Positions 28,793-37,831 of a stretch of DNA of 64,000 bases are shown here, piece after piece. How positions within the stretch are numbered: position 1 is the first letter of the stretch; every line of letters starts with the position of its first letter. A program made the position numbers and the translations under genes. Location: the NCBI RefSeq assembly GCF_905250085.1, contig NZ_CAJNOB010000067.1:1-64000 (forward strand), read 5' to 3'. The notes below the pieces were generated by a model. It was not told where the DNA came from. It saw nothing but the letters and a program-made list of their open reading frames with translations, and did not search any database. Source of the DNA: Candidatus Methylacidithermus pantelleriae (GTDB taxonomy: Bacteria; Verrucomicrobiota; Verrucomicrobiia; Methylacidiphilales; Methylacidiphilaceae).

Positions 28793-29425
28793 TTAAGCCG
28801 GAGAGGAGCGAGCCACTACGCCGTGACAGAATAGCTCGACGAAGGTTTTAACCACTTCGGAAAGGTCCATGGCGGGCTGTGCGGAGCCGCATTCAAACAT
28901 CCCAAAAATACGTTTTCCTAGATAATAGTGAACAAGCATTCCAAAAAAAGCTCGGGCAGCCAACAACGGAGGAACCCTTCGGAGTCGTCCCTCCTTTTGC
29001 TTCTGAAGGATGTAATCGGCTGTCAGACGGTGCAAGTGATGGGTAAAGGCTTCATAAAACATCCCGGCCAGCTGGTGTCCTTCTAGCGCGCTAAAATAGA
29101 GAAGACGAACAAACTGAGGGTCTTCTTCCATTGCCCGGAGGACTTCTTCCCCGAGAGCTTGGAAGAAAGCCTCCGGCTCGGCCGGGGGCTGGGCAAAAAA
29201 TGGCTTTCCCGGGGTGAGCGGGCATTCTTGGATCTTTTTTTGAATGATCGCCGCGTACAGGGTCTCTTTGTTGGGAAAGTAGCGAAAGATCAGCGCTTCG
29301 TTGACCCCGGCCTGCTGTGCAATTTTCCGGGTAGTTGTTCCGCGGAAACCGTGGGCCGAAAAAAGCTCGACAGCAGCCTGTAGGATTCGATCCGCTGTGT
29401 TCTGTGCTTTAGCTGCTTGACGCAT
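28793..29425 (-). CDS. TetR/AcrR-family transcriptional regulator
   Basis: 210-residue repressor. The N-terminal helix-turn-helix is typical: RILQAAVELFSAHGFRGTTTRKIAQQAGVNEALIFRYFPNKETLYAAII (residues 13-61). The C-terminal helical domain would bind an effector. It is divergent from emrA-emrB with a 16-bp perfect palindrome in between, so it very likely represses that efflux pair and itself. The inducer is unknown. Confidence 0.9.
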   Translation of the reverse strand: MRQAAKAQNTADRILQAAVELFSAHGFRGTTTRKIAQQAGVNEALIFRYFPNKETLYAAIIQKKIQECPLTPGKPFFAQPPAEPEAFFQALGEEVLRAMEEDPQFVRLLYFSALEGHQLAGMFYEAFTHHLHRLTADYILQKQKEGRLRRVPPLLAARAFFGMLVHYYLGKRIFGMFECGSAQPAMDLSEVVKTFVELFCHGVVARSSPA

Positions 29426-29432
29426 TGACTGA

Positions 29433-29466
29433 TTGACTTCTTATTAAGGAAAGTAAGTACTTACTT
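29433..29466 (+). promoter_or_regulatory. Operator palindrome and likely promoter between tetR and emrA genes
   Basis: A perfect 16-bp palindrome, AAGTAAGTACTTACTT, spans 29451-29466, between the divergent start codons. TTGACT at 29433-29438 could be a -35 for the efflux genes, with the -10 falling inside the palindrome. A repressor bound there would block transcription of both genes. Palindrome: seen directly; role: inferred from gene arrangement. Confidence 0.6.
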
Positions 29467-29479
29467 GGACCGGGCGTCA

Positions 29480-30586
29480 ATGAATTTCTTTAGGCCAGAA
29501 CGCGCTACGGGGGTGTCCCAGGCGGATCCTGCAGCGAGGGATGAGTTAGCCTCTGGGCCCAACCAGCAAAGAAGTGACGTTTCCCCGAGTCCTAGAGCGG
29601 ACGAGGACGGTCCGCCTACACTCGGCTCCACTGAGCCTCGCTGGAGATCTGCGCCCAAACTCGGAGGCCCCTTGGGACTGGGAGTGGTTCTGGTTGTTTT
29701 CGGAGGGATAACGGGCGTTCTTTTGGCCTTCTGGTGGACGCGCGTTTCCTCCTATGAAACCACGGATGACGCGTTCCTTGAGGGGCACATCATCCGTGTG
29801 GCGCCGCGAGTGGCGGGACATGTGCGCAAGTGTTACGTGGACGATAATCAAGAAGTCCAAAAAGGGCAGCTTTTGGTCGAGATTGACCCAGACATGTATC
29901 GAGTAGGGTTAAAGGCAGCCGAGGCCCAGGGCGAGGAGGCCTACTGGGAATGGCGTCGTATGGAAGCCATGCGAAAAAGCCTTTCGGTCTCGGAATTCGA
30001 TCTGCAAAAGGCAAAAGCCAAGGCCCTTTCGCTAGAGGCGCTGGCCGAATCAGCACGCCTGCAGCTGGCCTACACGCAGATTGTGGCTCCTGTGGATGGG
30101 CGGGTAACCAAAAAGACGGTGGAAGAAGGAAACTATGTCCGAGTGGGAGACACGCTTTTTTCTCTTGTGCCCAAAAACGTATGGGTAGTCGCCAATTTTA
30201 AAGAATCCCAGCTAACCTGGATGCGGCCCGGCCAACCTGCAGAAATTCGTGTGGACGCCTATCCTCAGAGGCGCTGGAAAGGTCACGTGGATAGTATCCA
30301 GCGGGGAAGTGGCGCCCGTTTTAGCCTTCTGCCACCGGAAAACGCCACTGGGAATTACGTGAAGGTGGTGCAGCGGGTTCCCGTAAAAATTGTCTTCGAT
30401 GAGCCGATTCATGGACCGTACGAACTAGGCCCCGGAATGTCGGTCGTCCCCACGGTCAAGGTCAAGGATCCCGTTCTTTCCGCTGGCGATGTCCTGGTGG
30501 CTGCCACTGTCGGATCGTTTAGCGGAGCCCTTGTGGCCGGATTTGCGTGGCATCACAGGAAAAAAAGGGAACTTCTACGGGCCTGA
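29480..30586 (+). CDS. emrA: EmrA/HlyD-type membrane fusion protein
   Basis: Periplasmic adaptor of an MFS efflux pump, about 368 residues. A polar, low-complexity N-terminus precedes one transmembrane helix (about residues 63-88), then ETTDDAFLEGHIIRVAPRVAGHVRKCYVDDNQEVQKGQLLVEIDP, a short alpha hairpin, and the lipoyl return LAYTQIVAPVDGRVTKKTVEEGNYVRVGDTLF. The hairpin is short, so it may work without a long tunnel. ATG 29480 was chosen; a TTG at 29465 overlaps the operator. An extra hydrophobic segment occurs at the C-terminus (VAATVGSFSGALVAGFAW). Confidence 0.87.
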   Translation: MNFFRPERATGVSQADPAARDELASGPNQQRSDVSPSPRADEDGPPTLGSTEPRWRSAPKLGGPLGLGVVLVVFGGITGVLLAFWWTRVSSYETTDDAFLEGHIIRVAPRVAGHVRKCYVDDNQEVQKGQLLVEIDPDMYRVGLKAAEAQGEEAYWEWRRMEAMRKSLSVSEFDLQKAKAKALSLEALAESARLQLAYTQIVAPVDGRVTKKTVEEGNYVRVGDTLFSLVPKNVWVVANFKESQLTWMRPGQPAEIRVDAYPQRRWKGHVDSIQRGSGARFSLLPPENATGNYVKVVQRVPVKIVFDEPIHGPYELGPGMSVVPTVKVKDPVLSAGDVLVAATVGSFSGALVAGFAWHHRKKRELLRA

Positions 30587-30653
30587 CGAAGGAAAGCGGG
30601 AAAGCGGAACCGGGTGGTTGTCCGGTCCACAAGCACCGAGAGGATAAACTCCT

Positions 30654-32243
30654 ATGTCCGCAAGTTCCTTTGACTTGCGAGCCCAGTCCTGGCGCCCTAG
30701 GCACAATCCTTGGGCCATTGCGCTCGCCGCCATGCTGGCCACTTTCATGGAAGTTCTGGACACGTCGGTGGCCAACGTGGCTTTACCCCATATTGCCGGG
30801 AGTCTCTCGGCGGGTACGAGCGAATCTACCTGGGTATTGACCAGTTATCTTGTTTCCAACGCGATCGTTCTTCCGGCAAGCGGGTGGTTTTCGCTCATTT
30901 TTGGTCGAAAACGTTTCTTTCTTTCCTGCATCGCTCTTTTCACCCTAAGCTCCGCGGTCTGTGGAGCCGCCCAGAACCTTCCCCAGTTGATTTTTGCCCG
31001 GGTGATCCAGGGATTGGGGGGAGGAGCCCTGCAACCGGTTTCCCAAGCCATCCTCTTGGAAAGTTTCCCTCCGGAGAAGCGGGGGATGGCCATGGGGGTG
31101 TTTGCTATGGGGGTTGTCGTGGCGCCGATCGTGGGTCCCATTCTAGGAGGGTGGCTGACCGACACTTATTCGTGGCGCTGGATTTTTTATGTCAACCTTC
31201 CCGTGGGTATCGCTGCCGTCGTTTTATGCCAATGGTTGCTGGAAGACCCGCCCTACCTGCGGCAGGAAGCGGAGAAGGGTCGCCAAGTAGATTGGATTGG
31301 ATTTTCTTTGATGGCAGTGGGTTTGGGAGCTCTCCAAATCGTACTGGACAAAGGTCAGGAAGAAAACTGGTTTGATAGTGCTTGGATCACCCGGCTCAGC
31401 TGGCTTTCAGCCGTCACGCTTGTTTGTTTCGTTGTGCGAGAACTTTTGACCCCGGACCCGATTGTCCAGCTTTCCGTCCTCCGGGATCGGAATTTTGCGC
31501 TTGGCACGCTTCTGGTTTTCCTTCTGGGCGCGGTCCTTTACGGGTCGACAGCGGCTGTGCCCCTTTTTTTGCAATCCTTGCTCGGATATACGGCCTTTTT
31601 GAGCGGCTGGGCGTTAAGCCCACGAGGGGTGGGTGCCTTCCTTGCAAGCGTAGGAGTCGGGAAAGCGCTTTCCCGGTGGTCTGGGCGGCCCATCATGGCT
31701 GGGGCGTTTCTTCTTCTGGCCGGATCGCTTTTGGCTTTGAGCGAGGCAACTCTTCAAACCAGCATGGAAAACATCCAGTGGCCGGTCTTTGTCAACGGGC
31801 TTGCGATTAGTGGTATTTTTGTGCCCTTGACGACACTGGCCAGTACCACACTGCCTCGGGAGCGGATCAACCAGAGTACCGGGCTTTTCAATCTTGCGCG
31901 TAATATTGGAGGGAGCTTTGGGATTGCTTTGATGACTACCTTTCACGACCGTTGGGCACAGGTGCACCAGGCCTACCTTATAAGCCACCTGACTCCAGAA
32001 AACCCCTTCTACCGAGCGCAAGTGGAGCTTTTCCAGACCCTCGTTCGCCCACAGGCTCCCGCTAGCGGGCCGGAGGCAACCGCTTTGCAGCTGCTCTACA
32101 CGACCGTGCTGGCCCAGGCGGAACTGTGGTCATTTGTCGATATTTTTCGAGCGATGACGGGCCTTTCTCTGTTTTGTCTTCCCCTTTGCTTTCTTTTTCG
32201 GGAGTCAAAACGCGAACGCTCAGCTAGGGGGACGTTGCACTAA
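30654..32243 (+). CDS. emrB: DHA2-family MFS drug exporter (EmrB type)
   Basis: 529-residue 14-helix major-facilitator exporter. Signature motifs: LDTSVANVALPHIAGSL (motif D1), SGWFSLIFGRKRFFL (motif A), ARVIQGLGGGALQPVSQAIL (motif B), and GPILGGWLTDTYSWRWIFYVNLPVG (motif C and following). Forms a pump with the upstream EmrA-like adaptor 67 bases away. GAGGATAAACTCCT precedes the ATG. Substrate unknown; probably toxic organic compounds. Confidence 0.92.
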   Translation: MSASSFDLRAQSWRPRHNPWAIALAAMLATFMEVLDTSVANVALPHIAGSLSAGTSESTWVLTSYLVSNAIVLPASGWFSLIFGRKRFFLSCIALFTLSSAVCGAAQNLPQLIFARVIQGLGGGALQPVSQAILLESFPPEKRGMAMGVFAMGVVVAPIVGPILGGWLTDTYSWRWIFYVNLPVGIAAVVLCQWLLEDPPYLRQEAEKGRQVDWIGFSLMAVGLGALQIVLDKGQEENWFDSAWITRLSWLSAVTLVCFVVRELLTPDPIVQLSVLRDRNFALGTLLVFLLGAVLYGSTAAVPLFLQSLLGYTAFLSGWALSPRGVGAFLASVGVGKALSRWSGRPIMAGAFLLLAGSLLALSEATLQTSMENIQWPVFVNGLAISGIFVPLTTLASTTLPRERINQSTGLFNLARNIGGSFGIALMTTFHDRWAQVHQAYLISHLTPENPFYRAQVELFQTLVRPQAPASGPEATALQLLYTTVLAQAELWSFVDIFRAMTGLSLFCLPLCFLFRESKRERSARGTLH

Positions 32244-32759
32244 CTGCTTGCTTGGCCTGGGGGGTGAGCGGGCGGCAACGGAAGGAAAAATAACCCTTGG
32301 TTACAGGGAGTGCTTCGAGTGTTCTTGGACGGTCTTGCCGTTATTCTTTTCAAGACCTCTTTAGTCCTCATCGGGCAGGTTTCCGGAGCGCTTGCTCCCG
32401 CATCCCGCGAGGTTTTGCAAAAAAAATCTCTCGGCAACGAAAGGAATAAGAGGGCTTTTTTGTGTTCCATGAGAAAAAGCCCGATCGGGTTTTTGGGTTG
32501 GGTCAAAGGGAGTGGCTTTCCCAATTCGAAGATTGTTGGCGAGCTTTTGGAAGAAGCCTAGGTGCGGCAGTTTTTCCGCATTCAGAGCAATTTTTTTGTG
32601 TTTCCTTTTTCCTTTGGTTTCTCAAGAAGGGTGGCCAATAGCATGTTTCAGCCGAGTCGATTCGGACACTTTCCCATCGAAAAACTTTCGAGTTTAGGAA
32701 CAGAGCCCAAAAGAGGTACGCACAACCACGCCCCTTGCGACGCTAGGAGGTGAGGTTTT
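32244..32759. other. Gap of about 515 bases after emrB
   Basis: No gene supported. A 83-residue open frame at 32310-32561 plus lacks a good ribosome binding site and family features. The stretch contains a 9-bp inverted repeat described separately. Confidence 0.35.
32452..32499. terminator. Inverted repeat, possible terminator
   Basis: GGGCTTTTT at 32452-32460 pairs perfectly with AAAAAGCCC at 32474-32482 across a 13-base loop. The second arm runs into CCCGATCGGG followed by five T residues. This could terminate emrB transcription, although it lies about 210 bases past the stop codon. Confidence 0.4.
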
Positions 32760-33377
32760 TTGGACGGGTTAGAGCAAAAAGACCTTCTTTTTCCCGACCT
32801 CCTCGAGTCCTATCCTAGGCGGCTGGCGTTTTGGGGAGTCGGTCCTTCCGGCCCTGGCTATTCCAATTTTTGGATTCGTGTTTGGTTCGAAGGAACCCTT
32901 GGCTGCACGACAGGACCTCGACCGCGATGGTGGCTTCTCCGGCTGGCTCGAAGGATTCCTCCAGGCGGGATTCTTGAGGAACTGGTCGGATACAGCCGCG
33001 GAGTGGTTACAGCGGTCCGGTTGGCAAGGATATTGGAGTCTCGAAGAGTTACGATAAGAGAATTTTTGGCCTTGGACCCGATCGTATTCCATGGGCGTTG
33101 CCTTTGTGTTCCCGAGAACGTTATCCGGGCGACTTGTTACTACCAGAGGAACGGGGCTCGGACATTGGGTCTTTGGGGCCGTCTTGGACGAGGGGTTCCT
33201 TTAGCAAGACGAGGCGGTGGGGGAAACGAGCTAGTGAATGTTTTGCTAACGACGGATTGTAACGGGCGAAGGATTTTGCATGAGGATGTTCCTAGCTACG
33301 TTTGGCACCATCTTCGTGAACAGGGGTTTCCGAAAGAAGCCTCCACAGGGTTCTTGGAGATCGAGAAGGAAAGGTAA
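32760..33377 (+). CDS. Hypothetical protein, 205 residues
   Basis: TTG start at 32760 preceded by a strong GGAGGTGAGG, which supports translation. The protein is mostly soluble, rich in Arg/Leu/Gly. The order VTIREFLALD, VFHGRCLCVPENVI and GARTLGLWGRLG loosely resembles chorismate pyruvate-lyase (UbiC-like) proteins, where REVLL..VFARSVIP..PLGELLF occurs; this is weak and not a call. It is followed after about 150 bases by an aldehyde dehydrogenase gene. Confidence 0.55.
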   Translation: MDGLEQKDLLFPDLLESYPRRLAFWGVGPSGPGYSNFWIRVWFEGTLGCTTGPRPRWWLLRLARRIPPGGILEELVGYSRGVVTAVRLARILESRRVTIREFLALDPIVFHGRCLCVPENVIRATCYYQRNGARTLGLWGRLGRGVPLARRGGGGNELVNVLLTTDCNGRRILHEDVPSYVWHHLREQGFPKEASTGFLEIEKER

Positions 33378-33529
33378 CGCCTCAGTGCTACTTGCGTAGC
33401 CTGGAAAAGGGGGAGGGAGTACGGCCAACCCTTCTCTTTTAGGAAAGAAGCTCTGCGGGGCCCCAAAAAGCCCGGCCAATTCCTGAGCCCGCGTTTGCCT
33501 GGTAGGAGGTTTTACGTGATAGTAGGATA

Positions 33530-34966
33530 GTGCCGCAGTTACGAGCTTCCCCTTTGCTTCTTATTGGTAATCGCTGGGTGGATGGTACGGGGAGCTATCC
33601 ATTGCGGGACCCTTACTGGGGCAAAGTGATCGCCGAGGTTCCCCTCGCCGACCTCTCCCTATGCAAGGAAGCGATCCGACTGGCTCATGAGGCGTTTGCG
33701 ACCACCAGCCGGGAAGCTCCGTGTGACCGAGCCGAGCGATTGGTTCGAATCGCCTCCCTAATCGAAAGCCGTAAGGATGACTTCGTTGAAACGATTGTGA
33801 TGGAGGTTGGCAAGCCCAGGCGGCTAGCGACGGTGGAAGTGGAAAGGGCTATTGTCACGTTCCGAGCAGCTGCTGAGGAGGCTCGACGGGAACTGGGAGA
33901 GCTTTTGTCTCTTCAGGGCTTTCCTACCGGCAAGGGTTACTTCGGGTGGGTGAAACGGTTCCCGATCGGGGTCGTTTTCGCCATTACTCCTTTCAATTTT
34001 CCTCTCAACACGGTAGCGCATAAAGTTGCTCCTTGTTTGGCCACCGGTAACCCGATGGTCCTCAAACCTTCTCCCAAGGCGCCTCTTACGGCCATTCTTT
34101 TGTCAGAACTCCTTTTGGAAGCCGGTATTGTCCCGGGACAATACAACTTGATTGTTTGTGGGAATGAGGAAGTGGCAGAGCTGGTTGTGGACGATCGAGT
34201 CCGGAAGGTTTCTTTTACGGGGAGCGCTGAGGTGGGTTGGAAGCTTAAGGCCCTTTGCCCTGAGAAAAGGGTAACCCTGGAACTTGGAGGCAATGCGGCT
34301 GTCATCGTAGATGAACGCAGTGATTGGTTGAAAGCAATTGGTCCCATTGCTATGGGAGCCTTTGCCTACGCGGGTCAATCGTGCATTAGTGTCCAGCGCG
34401 TGCTTGTTCATCGCTCGATCTATGAGGCTTTCCGCGACGCGCTGGTGAGCTTTACGCAGAAGGAGATTCACATAGGTGATCCGAACCGTCCCGAAGTTGT
34501 GGTGGGGCCGCTCATCGACGCTTCGGCCGCAGAGCGAATCGCTCGGTGGCTGGCCAAGGCCCAGGAAAAGGGAGCCAGGATTGTATGCGGGGGACGCTTC
34601 CAAGGTCCGTGCTTGGAGCCGACGATTGTCGAGACGCAAGAGGAGGAGCTAGAAATCGTGTGCGAAGAGGTTTTTGCTCCTCTTTTGGTCTTGTCGCACT
34701 TTGATTCTTTCGACGAGGCCTTGCAGAGGGTAAACCGGTCCCGGTATGGGTTACAGGCAGGGGTTTTCACCCGGGATCTTTATCGGGCTATGCAAGCTTT
34801 TGAGACCCTGGAGGTGGGTGCGGTGCTGATCAATCAGATTCCGACGTTTCGGATTGAAACGATGCCCTACGGGGGAGTGAAACGGAGTGGTTTTGGGCGC
34901 GAGGGGATCCGGTATGCGATGGAAGGCATGACCGAACCACGCGTTTGCCTTTGGAATTGTAACTAG
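33530..34966 (+). CDS. NAD(P)-dependent aldehyde dehydrogenase
   Basis: 478-residue ALDH-superfamily enzyme oxidising an aldehyde to an acid. Cofactor region ITPFNFPLN and KPSPKAPLTA; FTGSAEVGWKL; general-base Glu in TLELGGNA; nucleophile Cys285 in YAGQSCISVQR; EEVFAPLL near the end. The GQSCISVQR form is found in lactaldehyde/glyceraldehyde-3-phosphate (non-phosphorylating) type members, but the substrate cannot be fixed from sequence. GTG start. Confidence 0.88.
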   Translation: MPQLRASPLLLIGNRWVDGTGSYPLRDPYWGKVIAEVPLADLSLCKEAIRLAHEAFATTSREAPCDRAERLVRIASLIESRKDDFVETIVMEVGKPRRLATVEVERAIVTFRAAAEEARRELGELLSLQGFPTGKGYFGWVKRFPIGVVFAITPFNFPLNTVAHKVAPCLATGNPMVLKPSPKAPLTAILLSELLLEAGIVPGQYNLIVCGNEEVAELVVDDRVRKVSFTGSAEVGWKLKALCPEKRVTLELGGNAAVIVDERSDWLKAIGPIAMGAFAYAGQSCISVQRVLVHRSIYEAFRDALVSFTQKEIHIGDPNRPEVVVGPLIDASAAERIARWLAKAQEKGARIVCGGRFQGPCLEPTIVETQEEELEIVCEEVFAPLLVLSHFDSFDEALQRVNRSRYGLQAGVFTRDLYRAMQAFETLEVGAVLINQIPTFRIETMPYGGVKRSGFGREGIRYAMEGMTEPRVCLWNCN

Positions 34967-35032
34967 GGGCTCAAACGGGTACGGGAGGTTGGGAAAGCGA
35001 CTCGGATTGGTGTTTCGGCCGAGCAATAGGGT

Positions 35033-35761
35033 ATGCAATCGAACATTCGGGAGCTTTTGGAAAGCCTGCTCCGCCTGCAGGAGAAAGATGTGAGGGTGCT
35101 CAAACTGGAGGAGGAACTTTTGCGTATTCCGAAGGAAAAATCCGTCCATGAGCAAAAATACGAAAAAGTCCGGCTCGAGTGGGAAGCCCGCAAAAAGGAA
35201 CTGCAAGAGCTAGAGGTTCAACGGAAGCGCTTGGAACTGGAAGCACAAGCGTTACGCGATCGGATTGCCAAGTACAAACTGCAACAAATGCAGACACGGA
35301 AAAACGATCAGTACCAAGCGCTGGGTCATGAAATTGAGTTGGCGTCCCAGGAGGTTGCCCGGATCGAGGACCAGGAACTTTCGCTTATGGAGCAAGCCGA
35401 GATCTTAAAGGGACGCTTGCAAGAGCTAGAATCGCAGGTAAGGGCAGAAAAGCTCCAGTTCGAAGAGAATGTTGCGGCTTTGGAGGCAAGGAAGCGACGA
35501 TTGGAAGAGGAATTGGAGAAGACCCGGCGGCAAGTGAAGGAGGCGGAAGAAAAGCTAGACACCGAACTCCTCAGAAAGTACCGGCGGATCTGGCAAGCTC
35601 GAAAACCCCTGGCGCTAGCTCCTGTGACCCAGGACTCATGCGGGGGCTGCCACATGAAGATTCCGCGTCAAACGGTCTTGGACGTACGATCAGAAAAAAA
35701 ATGGGTCGAGTGCGAAAATTGTGGTCGTTTTCTCTACTGGGCGGGGGAAACAGGGGTCTAG
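35033..35761 (+). CDS. C4-type zinc-ribbon coiled-coil protein
   Basis: 242 residues: a long antiparallel coiled coil (about 5-190, very rich in Glu/Lys/Leu/Gln) followed by a C-terminal zinc ribbon with DSCGGCHMKIP and VECENCGRFLYW. This architecture (DUF164/zf-RING_7) is widespread and linked in the literature to nucleic-acid or ribosome-related roles; exact function unsettled. Its stop overlaps the convergent smpB stop by four bases. Confidence 0.85.
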   Translation: MQSNIRELLESLLRLQEKDVRVLKLEEELLRIPKEKSVHEQKYEKVRLEWEARKKELQELEVQRKRLELEAQALRDRIAKYKLQQMQTRKNDQYQALGHEIELASQEVARIEDQELSLMEQAEILKGRLQELESQVRAEKLQFEENVAALEARKRRLEEELEKTRRQVKEAEEKLDTELLRKYRRIWQARKPLALAPVTQDSCGGCHMKIPRQTVLDVRSEKKWVECENCGRFLYWAGETGV

Positions 35762-36210
35762 TTTCGCCTCCTTCGTAAAGCTCGGGCGATTTCCTTTTGC
35801 GCTTCCCGTTCCTTGAGTGCTTCCCGCTTGTCTCCTTTGGATTTACCCTCTGCGAGTCCCAAAAGAACTTTGATCTTTCGGTTTTTCCAGTAGAGCTTAA
35901 GCGGGATAAGCGTCCGGCCTCGGATCGAAAGTTTCCCTTCCAACCGGCGGATCTCCGCTTTGTGGAGAAGAAGTTTTCTTTTGGCCTTTGGATCAAAGGA
36001 GGGATCGGGCTGGTTTTGGTAGGGCTGGATATCCATATGGTAAAGCCAGGCTTCCCCGTCTTCCACCCGGGCGAAGGAACCGGCCACATTTCCTCGTCCG
36101 AGTCGAAGGGACTTGACTTCGGGACCGCGAAGCTGGATGCCCGCCTCTAGCGTTTCGACCACGTGGTAGTCGTGATAGGCCCGTCGGTTGACTAAAATGT
36201 CTTCTCCCAT
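35758..36210 (-). CDS. smpB: SsrA-binding protein SmpB
   Basis: Partner of tmRNA in trans-translation. 150 residues with NRRAYHDYHVVETLEAGIQLRGPEVKSLRLGRGNVAGSFARV, the YQNQPDPSFDPKAKRKLLLHKAEI segment and LIPLKLYWKNRKIKVLLGLAEGKSKGDKREALKEREAQKEIAR. The C-terminal basic tail that enters the decoding centre is present. The tmRNA gene lies about 1.6 kb downstream on the other strand. Confidence 0.95.
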   Translation of the reverse strand: MGEDILVNRRAYHDYHVVETLEAGIQLRGPEVKSLRLGRGNVAGSFARVEDGEAWLYHMDIQPYQNQPDPSFDPKAKRKLLLHKAEIRRLEGKLSIRGRTLIPLKLYWKNRKIKVLLGLAEGKSKGDKREALKEREAQKEIARALRRRRN

Positions 36211-36564
36211 CGTTCGTTCTGTCTCAATCGAAAAGAAAAACGAATTCTGGAACTTGGGCAGGGAACCTCGTTTCTTTGGGTTTTCTTTCTTTTACCGATG
36301 GAAAACCCATCTTGAAGCGGCCAAGGCTCACTCCCAGGAGCATTCGGTTGTTCCAAGCGTGCTCCCGGAGGTTGTAAGCCGTCTTCTAAGCGTGGGGAAA
36401 AGGTAGGTTTTTCCGTAGGTCCGTAAAGGAAAGCCGTTTCCTTGTTTCTATGGGCCGATCGGCTCGTTGAGAGCTCCGAGGGCTTGCGGAAAGCCCAGAG
36501 GTTACTCCCAAGAAAGCTCCGTTTGTTGGATGCCGTGACCTCGAATGCGTCGGACACCAGACGG
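36211..36564. other. Gap between smpB and rpoZ
   Basis: About 350 bases upstream of smpB and downstream of rpoZ (both minus). No gene or RNA recognised; it probably holds the smpB promoter. Confidence 0.35.
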
Positions 36565-36792
36565 TTAAGCGGAACTTGGGGGAGGGGGGACTTCCTCAAT
36601 GAGCTCGTAGGAAAGTTTGCCCTCACCGATCTCTTTGAGCGCAATTTCAAGAAATCCCCAGTCTGCGGGCGCTTCCACCAGCGGGCGCGCTCCTCGCGCA
36701 AGCAATCGCACTCTTCGGGATACGACGTTGACTAGGATTTCCGGGGTCGGAATTTTTTCCAGAGCTTGTTTCAAAAGGGCCGGGTCTTTCAT
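36565..36792 (-). CDS. rpoZ: RNA polymerase omega subunit
   Basis: Short omega subunit, 75 residues, aiding RNA polymerase assembly. MKDPALLKQALEKIPTPEILVNVVSRRVRLLARGARPLVEAPADWGFLEIALKEIGEGKLSYELI (in blocks) fits the verrucomicrobial form of omega, which has P-x-x-x-L-V/I-N-x-V-S-R/K-R-V and an EIGEGKLxYE end. ATG 36792 preferred over the upstream 36822. Confidence 0.85.
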   Translation of the reverse strand: MKDPALLKQALEKIPTPEILVNVVSRRVRLLARGARPLVEAPADWGFLEIALKEIGEGKLSYELIEEVPPPPSSA

Positions 36793-36870
36793 GTGAGCTT
36801 GCCGCGCTTTTACCCTATACAAAGTTTGACGGTGTGCCAGGGCTTTTTTCTTGTTTTCAGCACGTCTCGG

Positions 36871-37563
36871 TTACGGTTTTTGGTACCAGTCGATCCGCGC
36901 GGGCGGAAGGTTGCGCCAGACAGTCGCTCCTTTCCCTTTGTGGAAAGCCTCGAAAGGCCCTCTGGCCCAGGGACGCAAGTCGTAAGTAAACTGGATCACT
37001 TTCCCACCCGGCGGTAAAACCAGTTCAATCTCCCGTTCCAGCCTCGATCGTGTAAGGGGGGACAGCGAGCGAAAGGGAAGCGAGGAGACCACGTGGGAAA
37101 TCAACGGGCAGACCTGTCCGAAAGTAGCCCGTAATATCCCCCTCAACTCTTGGGCGTCTCCATGAATGATGAGCAGACGCGGAAATTGTTCCGTGAGGAG
37201 ATGGACGAGCCGCAGGGATTGTTCGACCACAATGAGCCGTTGCGGAGGAATGCCTTGTCGGAGAAGGGCACGGGTAACGGATCCCGTTCCCGCCCCCAGC
37301 TCCAAAACCCATGACCCGGAAGGGCGCTTGACACAACGAGCCATGGCCTCGGCCAGATAGAGGGAGCTTGGCACAAGCGCACCCACGCTCCGTGGATGGA
37401 GAAGACTTTCTTTGGCAAAAACGAGAGTTTTTTGGAGGTTTTTTACGACAGAAACCGTCCACGGGCGAGAGGTCTGGCTGGCTTTGGGGAGGCATACGAC
37501 TCCCAGATCCCGGGCGGCCGAATCTTTATGCTCCGCATCGCTAGGCAACTCTGGGAAAAGCAT
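36871..37563 (-). CDS. PmtA-like (phospholipid N-)methyltransferase
   Basis: 230-residue class I methyltransferase. HPRSVGALVPSSLYLAEAM, the SAM motif VLELGAGTGSVTRALL, IVVEQS, HGDAQELR and VVSSLPFRSL..QFTYDLRP match the order in bacterial phospholipid N-methyltransferases and the KsgA-related group. The role could be phosphatidylethanolamine methylation, but a different acceptor cannot be excluded. Only 78 bases separate it from rpoZ. Confidence 0.72.
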   Translation of the reverse strand: MLFPELPSDAEHKDSAARDLGVVCLPKASQTSRPWTVSVVKNLQKTLVFAKESLLHPRSVGALVPSSLYLAEAMARCVKRPSGSWVLELGAGTGSVTRALLRQGIPPQRLIVVEQSLRLVHLLTEQFPRLLIIHGDAQELRGILRATFGQVCPLISHVVSSLPFRSLSPLTRSRLEREIELVLPPGGKVIQFTYDLRPWARGPFEAFHKGKGATVWRNLPPARIDWYQKP

Positions 37564-37784
37564 AGCGTCTTACAAAACTGATAAGTTTTTGGATTGATAC
37601 GGGGGCTTCCTAAAACCTTGCGGTCCGGTCAGAACGTCATTTCGTTGTCCTCGCTGGTGCCGCCGCAAAAATCCGACCACAAGTTATTCATGGGGATTAA
37701 GTTAGGGAAGCTAGCCAGGATGAAGGCCCTGAGGCAACTCTTTTTTGCCCAAAAAGCTTCTCCCTAGATAGATCCGAAGCTTTT

Positions 37785-37813
37785 TTGACAGGGATTGGCC
37801 ACGGCCGTATCAT
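37785..37813 (+). promoter_or_regulatory. Sigma70-type promoter of ssrA
   Basis: TTGACA (37785-37790), a spacer of exactly 17 bases, and TATCAT (37808-37813). The predicted start is about 10 bases before the mature tmRNA 5' end at 37832, consistent with processing by RNase P. Confidence 0.8.
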
Positions 37814-37831
37814 GAATTGGGTGCATATACT

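Noticed and set aside
36192-36701. 169-residue minus-strand frame overlapping rpoZ and the smpB upstream region
   Set aside because: Overlaps rpoZ in another frame, is rich in Ser/Arg/Pro and has no family features.
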